This document shows positions 27,177 through 36,050 of a stretch of 64,000 bases of DNA, in pieces (the stretch's first letter is position 1; each line of letters opens with the position of its first letter). The position numbers were made by a program, and so were the translations under genes. The notes under the pieces were generated by a model, which was not told where the DNA came from, searched no databases, and saw only the letters and a list, made by a program, of their open reading frames with translations. The stretch spans positions 2,728,001-2,792,000 of the forward strand of contig NZ_CP059973.1 of the NCBI RefSeq assembly GCF_009193295.2. The letters run 5' to 3'. Origin of the DNA: Bacteroides luhongzhouii. GTDB taxonomy: Bacteria; Bacteroidota; Bacteroidia; Bacteroidales; Bacteroidaceae.

Positions 27177-28034
27177 ATGAGTTACAACTTGTTGAAAGGA
27201 AAAAGAGGTATTATCTTCGGTGCTTTGAACGATCAGTCTATTGCCTGGAAGGTGGCAGAGCGTGCCGTAGAAGAAGGTGCAACTATTACATTATCAAATA
27301 CTCCGATGGCTATCCGTATGGGAGAAGTCGATGCTTTGGCCGAAAAATTGAATTGCCAGGTTATTCCGGCAGATGCCACCAGTGTAGAAGATTTGCAAAA
27401 TGTATTCAAAACCTCCATGGATATACTGGGTGGACAAATTGATTTTGTACTCCACTCTATCGGTATGTCTCCCAACGTGCGCAAGAAACGTACTTACGAT
27501 GACCTTGACTATGGAATGTTGGATAAGACATTGGATATTTCAGCTGTTTCATTCCACAAAATGATTCAGTCGGCTAAAAAATTGAATGCTATTGCTGATT
27601 ACGGTTCTATCGTTGCTTTGAGCTACGTGGCCGCGCAGCGTACTTTCTATGGCTACAACGATATGGCAGATGCAAAGGCATTGCTGGAATCTATTGCACG
27701 CAGCTTCGGTTACATCTATGGACGCGAACATAGCGTGCGTGTGAACACTATCTCACAGTCTCCTACATTTACTACTGCCGGTTCGGGCGTGAAAGGTATG
27801 GATAAACTGTTTGATTTCTCCAACCGTATGTCTCCGCTCGGAAATGCTACGGCTGACGAATGTGCCGATTATTGCATCGTGATGTTCTCCGATCTTACCC
27901 GTAAGGTGACTATGCAGAACTTATTCCATGACGGCGGATTCTCCAGCGTAGGTATGAGTCTTCGTGCCATGGCTACTTACGAGAAAGGACTCGACGAGTA
28001 TATGGACGAAAATGGTAATATCATTTACGGATAA
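27177..28034 (+). CDS. fabI: Enoyl-[acyl-carrier-protein] reductase (NADH)
   Basis: A 285-residue cytosolic enzyme of the short-chain dehydrogenase fold that reduces trans-2-enoyl-ACP in the last step of each fatty-acid elongation round. Evidence: LLKGKRGIIFGALNDQSIAWKVA (cofactor-binding N-terminus of FabI), DFVLHSIGMSP, the catalytic Tyr-x6-Lys in YNDMADAK and NTISQSPTFTTAGSG. It is slightly longer than E. coli FabI (262). The gene has a clear -7 box and is followed after 6 bases by gldB, so both are in one transcript. Confidence 0.96.
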   Translation: MSYNLLKGKRGIIFGALNDQSIAWKVAERAVEEGATITLSNTPMAIRMGEVDALAEKLNCQVIPADATSVEDLQNVFKTSMDILGGQIDFVLHSIGMSPNVRKKRTYDDLDYGMLDKTLDISAVSFHKMIQSAKKLNAIADYGSIVALSYVAAQRTFYGYNDMADAKALLESIARSFGYIYGREHSVRVNTISQSPTFTTAGSGVKGMDKLFDFSNRMSPLGNATADECADYCIVMFSDLTRKVTMQNLFHDGGFSSVGMSLRAMATYEKGLDEYMDENGNIIYG

Positions 28035-28040
28035 AAGATT

Positions 28041-29048
28041 ATGAAACTACGGATCTCTCTTCTTATTATATTATTTAGTATGCTTTTCACCTCCTGCGGG
28101 ATAAGCACAGGAAAGGGTACGGAGCAGAAGGAAGAGGAGATTTCTGTTCTAAGATATGATAAGCTGTTGAGCGAATACGTTCGCTCTAACAGCTTTTCTG
28201 CTATGCAGAAGTTGACGATGGACTATCGTATGCCGACGAAAATCCTGATTGAGGATGTATTGTCTATTGGTACGGTAAAAGATGATACTATTTCGCAACG
28301 TCTGCAGAAATTCTATTCGGATACAACTTTAGTCCGTTTGCTTAGCGACGTGGAAGCAAAGTATCCTAATCTGGATGAGGTGGAAAAAGGACTTAACAAA
28401 GGATTCCGGAAACTGAAGAAGGAAGTGCCTGATACGAAAGTGCCGTTTATCTATTCGCAAGTGTCTGCCTTCAACGAATCTATTATTTTGGTGGATTCTT
28501 TATTAGGGATCAGTCTTGATAAATATATGGGGGAAGATTATCCTCTCTATAAGCGTTTCTATTACGATTATCAATGTCGTTCGATGCGTCCGGAACGAAT
28601 TGTGCCGGATTGTTTTGCTTTTTATCTTTTGAGCCGTTACGGAATGAACTATCATGAAGGTACTTGTTTGATTGACTTGATGATGCACTCCGGAAAAATC
28701 CATTACGTAGTGCAGAACTTATTGGGATATAGTGATATCGGCGAAGCGATGGGATATTCCAAGGAGGAGAGCGACTGGTGTAAGGAGAATGAAAAGGAGA
28801 TATGGAATTATATCTGTACCAACGATCATCTGCATGCACGAGACCCGATGGTGATCCGCTATTATATGAAGCCCGCTCCTGCTGTCGATATGTTGGGTGC
28901 TCAAGCTCCGGCATTGATCGGAACATGGATGGGAGCAAGAATCATCGCTTCTTATATGAAAAAGCATAAGGACATGAAACTGAAAGATCTCCTGGAATTT
29001 ACTGATTACCATGAGATGTTAAGTGAATCCAACTACCTGGCTTCCTAA
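28041..29048 (+). CDS. gldB: GldB-like gliding-motility lipoprotein homologue
   Basis: A 335-residue lipoprotein with lipobox FTSC near residue 19. The body matches the GldB family pattern (RYDKLL at the start, RFYYDYQCRSMRPERIVPDCFAFYLLSRYGM, then DYHEMLSESNYLAS at the end). The C-terminal zinc-protease-like fold lacks an obvious HExxH. In gliding Flavobacteria GldB is essential for motility; non-gliding Bacteroides retain it, probably in envelope biogenesis. It is cotranscribed with fabI. Confidence 0.82.
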   Translation: MKLRISLLIILFSMLFTSCGISTGKGTEQKEEEISVLRYDKLLSEYVRSNSFSAMQKLTMDYRMPTKILIEDVLSIGTVKDDTISQRLQKFYSDTTLVRLLSDVEAKYPNLDEVEKGLNKGFRKLKKEVPDTKVPFIYSQVSAFNESIILVDSLLGISLDKYMGEDYPLYKRFYYDYQCRSMRPERIVPDCFAFYLLSRYGMNYHEGTCLIDLMMHSGKIHYVVQNLLGYSDIGEAMGYSKEESDWCKENEKEIWNYICTNDHLHARDPMVIRYYMKPAPAVDMLGAQAPALIGTWMGARIIASYMKKHKDMKLKDLLEFTDYHEMLSESNYLAS

Positions 29049-29132
29049 ACAGTTACATTTCTCAATTTTTAATTAGCTTCGCTCAAGACCTTATTTGATT
29101 TTTAATATTAAAAGTATAGCCTCAATTTAAAA

Positions 29133-29837
29133 GTGGAAACTGCCCTCTATTTATTGCCCGTGACGTTAGGTGATACATCTATTGAAAAGGTATTGCCTTC
29201 TTATAATAAGGAGATTATCTCCGGTATCCGATATTTTATAGTCGAAGATGTTCGTTCTGCCCGTCGTTTCCTGAAAAAGGTAGACCGGGAGATTGATATT
29301 GATGCATTGACATTTTATCCGTTGAACAAGCATACTTCCCCTGATGATATTTCCGGTTATCTGCAACCTTTGGTGAGTGGAGCTTCAATGGGGGTTATCT
29401 CCGAAGCTGGTTGTCCGGCAATAGCTGATCCGGGAGCGGATGTGGTTGCCATCGCACAGCGTAAAAAGTTAAAAGTGGTTCCTTTGGTCGGACCTTCTTC
29501 CATTATCCTTTCCGTGATGGCTTCCGGTTTTAACGGGCAGAGTTTTGCGTTTCATGGTTATCTGCCGATTGAGCCGGGAGAGCGTGCCAAGAAGCTGAAG
29601 ACACTGGAGCAGCGCGTGTACGCTGAAAATCAGACGCAGCTTTTCATTGAGACGCCTTACCGGAATCATAAGATGATAGAAGATATTTTGTTGAATTGCC
29701 GTCCTCAAACAAAGCTCTGTATCGCTGCCAATATTACTTGTGAAGGAGAATATATACAGACGCGTACAGTGAAGGACTGGAAAGGGCACGTGCCTGATTT
29801 ATCTAAGATTCCCTGTATTTTTCTCTTATATAAATAA
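29133..29837 (+). CDS. RsmI-like tetrapyrrole-methylase-family SAM methyltransferase
   Basis: A 234-residue protein with a GTG start. It has the two-domain TP-methylase layout: LYLLPVTLGD at the N-terminus, IVEDVRSARRFLKK, HTSPDDI, the SEAGCPAIADPG glycine-rich loop (SDAGTPxISDPG in RsmI), and VVPLVGPSSIILSVMASGF. These are features of RsmI, which 2'-O-methylates C1402 of 16S rRNA. This protein is shorter (RsmI is about 285) and divergent, so an rRNA role is likely but not certain. Its last 35 bases overlap the convergent membrane-protein gene. Confidence 0.75.
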   Translation: METALYLLPVTLGDTSIEKVLPSYNKEIISGIRYFIVEDVRSARRFLKKVDREIDIDALTFYPLNKHTSPDDISGYLQPLVSGASMGVISEAGCPAIADPGADVVAIAQRKKLKVVPLVGPSSIILSVMASGFNGQSFAFHGYLPIEPGERAKKLKTLEQRVYAENQTQLFIETPYRNHKMIEDILLNCRPQTKLCIAANITCEGEYIQTRTVKDWKGHVPDLSKIPCIFLLYK

Positions 29838-30921
29838 CTCCTTTCAGGTGTTCATATTCATCTTCGAAACAGCTGCTGAAGAAGCCTTTTCCTAAGTTTT
29901 CCTCTATCTGTTTGAAACTCCACAGTTTACTGTTTTTAAAGCGGGGGGTACAAAGGATAGAATCATCTTTGATATCGACAATGAATAGATAGATAAGACG
30001 GTTGGTCACTTCATTCTCGAAGTGATAAACGATATTGAATTCAGGCTTGATACCTTTTTCATGGGGGAAAGCATTGTTGATTAAGCGAGTGGCGCCTGCT
30101 TCCAGAGATTCTCCGTAACGGAGATAACATTCCATGGGAATATCTACTTTGCTTCTGTCTAGGATGGCTGTTGATGGCCTGTCGCAAAGGAACAACATTC
30201 CGTGAGTGGATATGGCAATTCTTATCACCGGATTGATGTATGCATTTTTATAATTAGCTGCTTCTATTGCAGGTGTTTTCCCGATCACGTCTCCTTTGGT
30301 ATTTACAATAGGAACATATTCTGTGTGTGACATTAAGTGATTGAAGAAACGAATGGCTATCTGGTTGAACAGGATACTCATTAGAAAGACGGTAGGGGGC
30401 AATACTTTATAGAGTACAAACGTACTCGTCTTGCTCAACGGATCTTGAAAAACGATGGTAATGCTGATTATAATAAAATGCAATATACCGAAGATCAAAG
30501 CAATACGTGCGGATACAACGGCGGCTTCGGCTCCCTGTGCATATAAACGTTTGTTACAAGAGCCTATCTGTTTTAAAAAATGGTTGATAAACCTTTTCTT
30601 ATGCATGTAAAGACTCAACATCGGAATGAGAATACTGACTTCCAGCGTAAGTGGAAGTGCACCGGGAGGAACATAATCACCGGGAATAAGAGCTGCCAAG
30701 GACAATAGTGCCAGCACTCCGGTTGCTATATAGAGGATAAAATTTGGAATTAACATTCCCTTACGTCGATAAGAAAGGTATATACCTACAATACCTATGC
30801 CTGTACCGATGTAAATAGCCGTGTCTTGCGTTATAAGTTCACACAATAAAATGGAAATAATAACGGGGATAAAACCCAGCGACATATTAAATGCGGAAGA
30901 AAGTATTCCTTTATGAGCCAT
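29803..30921 (-). CDS. Membrane protein with a degenerate Nudix-like C-terminal domain
   Basis: A 372-residue protein. Residues about 10-205 contain about six hydrophobic helices in three groups (10-90, 140-165, 180-200). The C-terminal 160 residues (from VPIVNTKGDVIGKTPAIEA) look like a Nudix beta-grasp, but the place of the Nudix box reads GESLEAGATRLI and lacks the REUxEE acids, so it probably does not hydrolyse nucleotides. It may be a sensor. It lies 63 bases after lipA and could be the third gene of the DPP4-lipA unit. Its 3' end overlaps the RsmI-like gene antisense. Confidence 0.6.
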   Translation of the reverse strand: MAHKGILSSAFNMSLGFIPVIISILLCELITQDTAIYIGTGIGIVGIYLSYRRKGMLIPNFILYIATGVLALLSLAALIPGDYVPPGALPLTLEVSILIPMLSLYMHKKRFINHFLKQIGSCNKRLYAQGAEAAVVSARIALIFGILHFIIISITIVFQDPLSKTSTFVLYKVLPPTVFLMSILFNQIAIRFFNHLMSHTEYVPIVNTKGDVIGKTPAIEAANYKNAYINPVIRIAISTHGMLFLCDRPSTAILDRSKVDIPMECYLRYGESLEAGATRLINNAFPHEKGIKPEFNIVYHFENEVTNRLIYLFIVDIKDDSILCTPRFKNSKLWSFKQIEENLGKGFFSSCFEDEYEHLKGVIYIREKYRES

Positions 30922-30984
30922 CTCTATATTTATGTTTATTTGTCGGTTCTATCTATAAAACAAATCGTGTATGTGTTTTGTTTG

Positions 30985-31833
30985 CTAACGAATATGTTTC
31001 TCTGCGTGGTAGGAGGAGCGGACAAGGGGAGCGCTTTCTACGATGTTGAATCCTTTCTCTAAACCTACAGTTTTATATTTTGCAAATTGCAGCGGAGTGA
31101 TGTATGCCGCAACGGGATAATGCCGGTGACTCGGTTGCAGGTATTGGCCTATGGTAAGAATCTGACAACCGGTTGTTAATAGATCATCCATCAATGTTTC
31201 GACTTCCTCCGGGGTCTCACCCAGTCCGACCATAATACCGCTTTTAGATTTAACTCCCTTTTCGGAAATGTGTCTGATGACTTGCAAACTTGTATCATAA
31301 TTTGCCGCACTGCGTACTAACGGGCTAATGCGGCGTACGGTTTCCATATTGTGTGAAATAATGTCGGGACGGGCTTCGATTACCAAATCTACCAACTCCA
31401 TCCTGCCTTGAAAATCAGGAATGAGCACTTCGATTGTTGTCTGTGGATTCAGTCTTTTGATTTCTCGGATGGTACGTGCCCAATGTTCTGCTCCCAAATC
31501 CGGCAGATCATCCCGGTCTACGGAAGTGATGACAGCATGATCCAGCTTCATCAGTGCGATAGATTCTGCTACATGGGTAGGTTCGTTTGCGTCTAACGGA
31601 TGCGGGCGCCCGGTTTGTGTGTTGCAGAATTTGCAACTGCGCGTACAGATATCACCACCGATCATAAAGGTAGCAGTTCCTTTTCCCCAGCATTCTCCCA
31701 TATTGGGGCAACGTCCACTGCTACATATGGTATGTAAGCAGTGGGAGTCGACAATCCGTTTGGTTTCGGTGTATCGTTCGTTGGCACCGATATTAATTTT
31801 CAGCCATTCGGGCTTACGTACTCTGTCCGTCAT
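30985..31833 (-). CDS. lipA: Lipoyl synthase
   Basis: A 282-residue radical-SAM enzyme that inserts two sulfurs into octanoyl chains on lipoyl domains of 2-oxoacid dehydrogenases and the glycine cleavage H protein. Both clusters are visible: the auxiliary cluster cysteines in CSSGRCPNMGEC and the radical-SAM CxxxCxxC in CTRSCKFCN. The C-terminal SSYHAEKH serine ligand region is present. It overlaps the stop of the DPP4 gene by one base (TAATG), implying translational coupling. Confidence 0.96.
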   Translation of the reverse strand: MTDRVRKPEWLKINIGANERYTETKRIVDSHCLHTICSSGRCPNMGECWGKGTATFMIGGDICTRSCKFCNTQTGRPHPLDANEPTHVAESIALMKLDHAVITSVDRDDLPDLGAEHWARTIREIKRLNPQTTIEVLIPDFQGRMELVDLVIEARPDIISHNMETVRRISPLVRSAANYDTSLQVIRHISEKGVKSKSGIMVGLGETPEEVETLMDDLLTTGCQILTIGQYLQPSHRHYPVAAYITPLQFAKYKTVGLEKGFNIVESAPLVRSSYHAEKHIR

Positions 31834-34043
31834 TATAAATTGTTCAAGAAAAAGTTGGTCAAGCGTGTGTATAAGTGTTGGCGGGTATTGCCACCATATA
31901 TTCCATGATTGCGGTTCGTGTACACTTGCATATCAAATTGTTTTCCAAGTTGAACCAATTGTTCGGCATATTCCGCACAGTTTTGGAAGTGCACATTGTC
32001 ATCTGCCATGCCATGCACCAACAACAAGTTTCCATGCAGTTTGTCAGCACGGGTGAAAGCTGATGATTCCTTATATCCTTCTGCGTTCTCTTTCGGAGTA
32101 CGCATGAAACGTTCGGTGTAAATCGTATCATAGAAACGCCAGTCAGTTGGTGCGGCCACTGCTACTCCCGCTTTGAATACAGGCGTTCCTTCGCTCATAC
32201 TCATGAGGGTCATGTAGCCACCGTAGCTCCAGCCCCAGATTCCGATGCGATCTTTATCCACGTATGGTTGTTTGCCGAGATACAAAGCAGTCTCTACCTG
32301 GTCTTTGGCTTCTTTGACTCCGATTTTCAGATAGGTACATTTCTCAAAAGCTTCTCCACGACCTCCTGTGCCACGACCGTCCACGCATACCACTATATAA
32401 CCGAGGCTTGCCATATAAGTTTCCCAACTGATTCCCCAGGTATCCAATACCTGTTGAGAGCCCGGACCGCTATATTGATACATCAGTACCGGATATTTTT
32501 TGGATGCGGAGAAATTAACCGGTTTCATCATCCAGCCGTTCAATTTCACGCCATCTGTGGTTTGGAAAGTAAAGAACTCTTTTTGTGGTACAGCATATCC
32601 GGACAATGTTTGTTTCAATCCGTCATTGGTAATAAGCGTTTTGAGTGTTTTGCCCGAATTATCATTCAGTGTAACCAGCATCGGAGTATTCAAGTTAGAG
32701 AACTTGTTCATGTAATACTTCATCGATTTGCTGAAGAGCGGTGTATTTGTTCCTACCTGTTGGGATAGTTTAGTCTTCTTGCCTTTCTTATCTATTTTAT
32801 AGACAGCTTTGCGCAGAGGACTCTCTTCATTGCTGGTGTAATAGAAAGAACCATCTTCTTCATCATATCCCAGAAAATCTTTCACCTCAAACTTACCGTT
32901 AGTAACCTTTTTAATCAGATTACCTCCCATGCTATACCAATAGAGGTGGCTGTAACCGTCACGCTCGCTAAGCAGACTGAAATATTCCGGATAGAACTGG
33001 ATATTATCGAAAATATTCTCCTTAATATAATAAGGGGATTCATCGCGGAGTATAAGTTTGCAAAGTGTTGAACGAGGGTCGGCAAAGTAAAGATCAAAAC
33101 GGTCCTGATGACGGTTCAATGTCATGATAGCCAATTTGTTGGCATCCTTTGTGAAGCGGATACGCGGAATGTATCCATCTGCATCCAATGGGAGTTTCAT
33201 TGTACGGGTGACATGTGATTTGATATCATACGTACGTACCTCTACTTTCGAATTCGGATATCCGGCTTTCGGATATTTGTATGTATATTCGCCCGGATAA
33301 TCTTTTAAGGCATCAATACGGGGTGCTTGCCCGGCAAATACCGGGAAAGAGTAGGAGGGAACTTCCGACTCGTCGAAACGGATAAAAGCAATCAGCGTAT
33401 TGTCGGCGCTGAATTCCAAGGCACGGTTGAAGCCGAATTCTTCTTCATACACCCAGTCAGGAATACCGTTGATTACAGAATTCTGTTTGCCATCTTCTGT
33501 GACCTGGCTTTCGCTGTTGCCGTAAAGCAGCTTGACAAGAAATATATTATTGTTGCGGACAAATGCGATCATGGTACCGTCCGGAGAAAAGACGGGGACC
33601 TGTTGAGGTCCACCGTCAGACAGCCGTTCAATAATGTTGTTTGTCGTAACGCCCTTATCATTTCGTTTTAAAGGGTAAATGTAATGTACAGCTGTGTATG
33701 AATGCCTATAAATAGGTGTTGTTTTAGTAGCAATCAGTAATTTCTGACCGTCGGGCGAGAATTGGTAACTGTCGAAGTTCTTGAAGTCACATTCGCGTGT
33801 AGTATTTACATCGAAAATCACTTCTACTTTCTCACCTGTCTTGAAAGAGTATTTAATGATTTGCGTGCCGTCAGCGTTCATCTGTGTGTAGTGTTCGCCA
33901 TCAGGCATAGGGATTACTCCCTGAATATTTTCCGGGCGGAAACGTCCGGAGGTAATATCTTTTAAATCAAGTGCCTTTTGTCCTTGTGCCATTCCGGTCA
34001 GACAGAGAAGGCAGAGTAATAAAGTGATGCTGATCTTTTTCAT
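31833..34043 (-). CDS. Dipeptidyl peptidase IV
   Basis: A 736-residue secreted serine peptidase (signal peptide about 1-19) that removes X-Pro or X-Ala dipeptides from peptide N-termini. The N-terminal half is the eight-bladed DPP4 propeller, including the substrate-binding double Glu in YEEEFGF. The C-terminal alpha/beta-hydrolase domain has the triad Ser606 (GWSYGGYM), Asp681 (MADDNVHF) and His713 (NHGIYGG). Length and motifs are those of the human-DPP4-like S9B family described in gut Bacteroides. It is followed directly by lipA. A -7 box lies just upstream. Confidence 0.95.
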   Translation of the reverse strand: MKKISITLLLCLLCLTGMAQGQKALDLKDITSGRFRPENIQGVIPMPDGEHYTQMNADGTQIIKYSFKTGEKVEVIFDVNTTRECDFKNFDSYQFSPDGQKLLIATKTTPIYRHSYTAVHYIYPLKRNDKGVTTNNIIERLSDGGPQQVPVFSPDGTMIAFVRNNNIFLVKLLYGNSESQVTEDGKQNSVINGIPDWVYEEEFGFNRALEFSADNTLIAFIRFDESEVPSYSFPVFAGQAPRIDALKDYPGEYTYKYPKAGYPNSKVEVRTYDIKSHVTRTMKLPLDADGYIPRIRFTKDANKLAIMTLNRHQDRFDLYFADPRSTLCKLILRDESPYYIKENIFDNIQFYPEYFSLLSERDGYSHLYWYSMGGNLIKKVTNGKFEVKDFLGYDEEDGSFYYTSNEESPLRKAVYKIDKKGKKTKLSQQVGTNTPLFSKSMKYYMNKFSNLNTPMLVTLNDNSGKTLKTLITNDGLKQTLSGYAVPQKEFFTFQTTDGVKLNGWMMKPVNFSASKKYPVLMYQYSGPGSQQVLDTWGISWETYMASLGYIVVCVDGRGTGGRGEAFEKCTYLKIGVKEAKDQVETALYLGKQPYVDKDRIGIWGWSYGGYMTLMSMSEGTPVFKAGVAVAAPTDWRFYDTIYTERFMRTPKENAEGYKESSAFTRADKLHGNLLLVHGMADDNVHFQNCAEYAEQLVQLGKQFDMQVYTNRNHGIYGGNTRQHLYTRLTNFFLNNL

Positions 34044-34081
34044 CTGCGTTTATAATCGGTTTTGGTTTTAATTCGTACTTG

Positions 34082-34089
34082 CAAAAGTA
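34082..34089 (-). promoter_or_regulatory. -7 promoter box of the DPP4-lipA unit
   Basis: The minus strand reads TACTTTTG, 38 bases upstream of the DPP4 ATG. Confidence 0.5.
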
Positions 34090-34163
34090 ACAATAAACTT
34101 AGATTCAACAAAGCCTGACCAATTTTTATATAGATTTGATAAGGATTATTGGGTGAGATTCAA

Positions 34164-34171
34164 TATCTTTG
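34164..34171 (+). promoter_or_regulatory. -7 promoter box of the small membrane protein gene
   Basis: TATCTTTG lies 26 bases before the ATG at 34198. It falls after an earlier possible ATG (34153), so the later start is preferred. Confidence 0.5.
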
Positions 34172-34197
34172 TGAAAAGGACTTTAAACATTACCACT

Positions 34198-34500
34198 ATG
34201 AATTCAAAAAGAAAAGACTTGCAATATGCTTCTGTCTTCTTATTGGCCGTGGCATTGACGTTCCTGATGGGGAAGGGTGATAATCTGTGGTTGGTGTCAT
34301 GGGGTGACTTGATACCAAGTTTGTTTGTACTGTTCATAGCAGGTGATTGTTTACATAGTTCCCTGCTTCGTATCAAACGTGGCGAAGAGGATGGAGGAGC
34401 TCGGTGGAGCACTTGCTTCACTTTTCTGGTATTCAGCATTGTTTTTATGGGAGACTTGTTCTTTATCGGCAACTTTATAGTCAATAAACTGTGGAGCTGA
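34198..34500 (+). CDS. Small three-helix membrane protein of unknown function
   Basis: From the ATG at 34198 (chosen because the promoter box lies between it and the alternative ATG at 34153) the protein has 100 residues. Three hydrophobic segments are visible (about 10-25, 32-50 and 75-95) with a basic loop RIKRGEEDGG between the second and third. No family is recognised. It lies just upstream of the decayed BlaI/BlaR1 module, on the same strand. Confidence 0.55.
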   Translation: MNSKRKDLQYASVFLLAVALTFLMGKGDNLWLVSWGDLIPSLFVLFIAGDCLHSSLLRIKRGEEDGGARWSTCFTFLVFSIVFMGDLFFIGNFIVNKLWS

Positions 34501-34512
34501 AAGAGATGTAAC

Positions 34513-34536
34513 ATACCTGTATCACAGGTGTTTTAT
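34513..34536 (+). terminator. Weak hairpin after the small membrane protein gene
   Basis: A short stem ACCTGT/ACAGGT (34515-34520 and 34524-34529) is followed by GTTTTA. The three-base loop and short T-run make it a weak terminator. Confidence 0.4.
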
Positions 34537-34565
34537 AGTAGATTCTTCTTTTTAACTATAATTTT

Positions 34566-34601
34566 TAGTTTGATTAACTAGATGAATTAGTTTATGAACT
34601 A
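34566..34601 (+). promoter_or_regulatory. Two TAGTT...AACTA dyads, likely relic BlaI-type operator
   Basis: Dyads at 34566-34580 (TAGTT-N5-AACTA) and 34588-34601 (TAGTT-N4-AACTA) are spaced 22 bases start to start. Another AACTA at 34554-34558 lies upstream. They precede the BlaI remnant by 37 bases, the place where BlaI/MecI-type repressors bind paired dyads to control their own operon. Confidence 0.5.
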
Positions 34602-34638
34602 AAACTTTTCGTTATTTGCAGCAAACAAAGTTGCAGAT

Positions 34639-34790
34639 ATGAAAGGATTAACGGCAAAAGAAGAGGAAGGAAGTATCTTAATAATTCTTACCCGAATGCC
34701 GTTTCTTCTTTGGTTAAGGAGGAAGATATTTCCTTGGATGAATTGAAACAGCTCATCAAGGAAGTAGAACAGGCTGACAAAAAACACTAA
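34639..34790 (+). pseudogene. Remnant of a BlaI/MecI-family repressor gene
   Basis: The ATG at 34639 opens with MKGLTAKEEE, the start typical of Bacteroides BlaI-family repressors. From 34680, in a different frame, the sequence reads NNSYPNAVSSLVKEEDI and SLDELKQLIKEVEQADKKH, a typical C-terminus ending at TAA 34788-34790. The central winged-helix part (about 80 codons) is missing and the frames no longer match, so the gene is a deletion remnant. Full-length members have about 120 residues and are followed by an M56 peptidase sensor, whose remnant is next. Confidence 0.65.
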
Positions 34791-34813
34791 TCTATTAAAC
34801 GAAAATCTATGCT

Positions 34814-34990
34814 ATGGGAGTTTTTTCATTTATATATTAAAATCATCTGGGAAAGAATGGAGTGATTGAAGTAAATCTATTAGTGAAAGAGGAATATCAA
34901 GCCCGTCAAATGTCTATTCGTGCTGTTAATGATACAGTCACTTCAACAATAAAAGTAACTGCATCTGAAGAAAATAGCAGTAGATTTTAG
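34814..34990 (+). pseudogene. Probable remnant of a BlaR1/M56-type sensor gene
   Basis: The ATG at 34814 gives MGVFSFIY then a stop. MGVF is a common start of Bacteroides M56 (BlaR1-like) membrane sensors that follow blaI. The same frame stays open after the stop to TAG 34988-34990 (VIEVNLLVKEEYQARQMSIR and onward), with no family recognised. The gap from the repressor remnant is 23 bases. The assignment rests on position and four residues, so it is tentative. The remaining bases to 35026 show nothing. Confidence 0.4.
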
Positions 34991-35026
34991 ATGTCTTCTG
35001 TTTCTAAATATTGTCAAAATGTAATG

Positions 35027-35923
35027 TTATAAAGATTGACGGAGGTACGCTAGTATCTCCGTTTCTTGTTCCGGGTGGAACCATTTTATTTCTTCATCTC
35101 TTTTGAACCAGGTCATCTGTTTACGCGAATAAATGCGGGAGTTTTGCTTGATTTTATCTATAGCAAAGGGGAGTTCCCATTCTCCGTCCAGATATTTGAA
35201 CAGTTCTTTATAACCTACCGTATTTAGTGAATTGAGGTGACGATAGGGAAGTACGGAGCGTACTTCTTCCAATAATCCTTCCCTCATCATTTGGTCTACC
35301 CGGCGGTTGATACGGTCATAAAGTTCTTCCCGATCACGAGTCAGACCGATTTTCAGAATACGGAAAGGACGCTGTTTTTTTTGTTGGGTGCGAAAAGAAG
35401 TATAAGTGCGTCCGGTCATATAGCAAATCTCTAGTGCATGAATTACCCGCTTGGGATTCTTCAGATCTACAATCCGGTAATATTCCGGATCTAACAGGCG
35501 AAGTTCTGCGCAGAGTTGTTCAAGGCCTTCCTCCTCATATTTTTGTAACATGAGTTGACGGGTTTCCGCATCAACGGTAGGAATGTCATCAATCCCCTTA
35601 CAGATAGCGTCTACATACATCATTGAGCCACCTGTGAGAATCACGACTTCGTGTTGCGCGAATAATTTCTCCAGAATATCCAGTGCTTCTGTTTCGTATT
35701 GAGCAGCGCTGTAATAGTCTGTAAGGTGGAGCGTGCCGACCAGTTGATGTGGAACACGTTTGAGTTGGTCGGGAGTAGGAGCTGCTGTGCCTATTTTTAA
35801 TTCGGCATAAAGCTGTCTCGAATCGGCAGATACAATGCTTGTCTGAAATGTTTCTGCCAAGCGTAGACTCAACTCCGTTTTTCCCACACCTGTAGGACCT
35901 ATAAGAACAATGAGAGTAGGCAT
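35027..35923 (-). CDS. miaA: tRNA dimethylallyltransferase
   Basis: A 298-residue enzyme that adds the dimethylallyl group to A37 of tRNAs reading UNN codons. The P-loop GPTGVGKTE, the SADSRQLY motif, the catalytic-tunnel region [12 protein letters not shown] and ITYxxR-like C-terminal [16 protein letters not shown] motif are all present. Length is close to the family norm. It is the last gene of the purM-to-miaA run. Confidence 0.95.
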   Translation of the reverse strand: MPTLIVLIGPTGVGKTELSLRLAETFQTSIVSADSRQLYAELKIGTAAPTPDQLKRVPHQLVGTLHLTDYYSAAQYETEALDILEKLFAQHEVVILTGGSMMYVDAICKGIDDIPTVDAETRQLMLQKYEEEGLEQLCAELRLLDPEYYRIVDLKNPKRVIHALEICYMTGRTYTSFRTQQKKQRPFRILKIGLTRDREELYDRINRRVDQMMREGLLEEVRSVLPYRHLNSLNTVGYKELFKYLDGEWELPFAIDKIKQNSRIYSRKQMTWFKRDEEIKWFHPEQETEILAYLRQSL

Positions 35924-35926
35924 AGA

Positions 35927-36050
35927 TTTTTAAGTATTAAGTATAGAAGTATTAAGTATTAAAGCGTACGGGAGTAAAAAAATATTAGGTATTAACTGCC
36001 TGACACTACATAGCAATTAATACCTAATACTTGATATTTAATACTTAAAA
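35927..36050. repeat. AAGTATTAA-type inverted repeat between miaA and the pRiA4-family gene
   Basis: An AT-rich arm at 35927-35963 is an imperfect reverse complement of 36017-36050. Within it, TATTAGGTATTAA (35983-35995) pairs perfectly with TTAATACCTAATA (36017-36029) across 21 bases. Short TAAGTATTAAG direct repeats lie in the left arm. The right arm overlaps the stop of the upstream gene. No T-run, so its role as terminator is doubtful. Confidence 0.6.
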
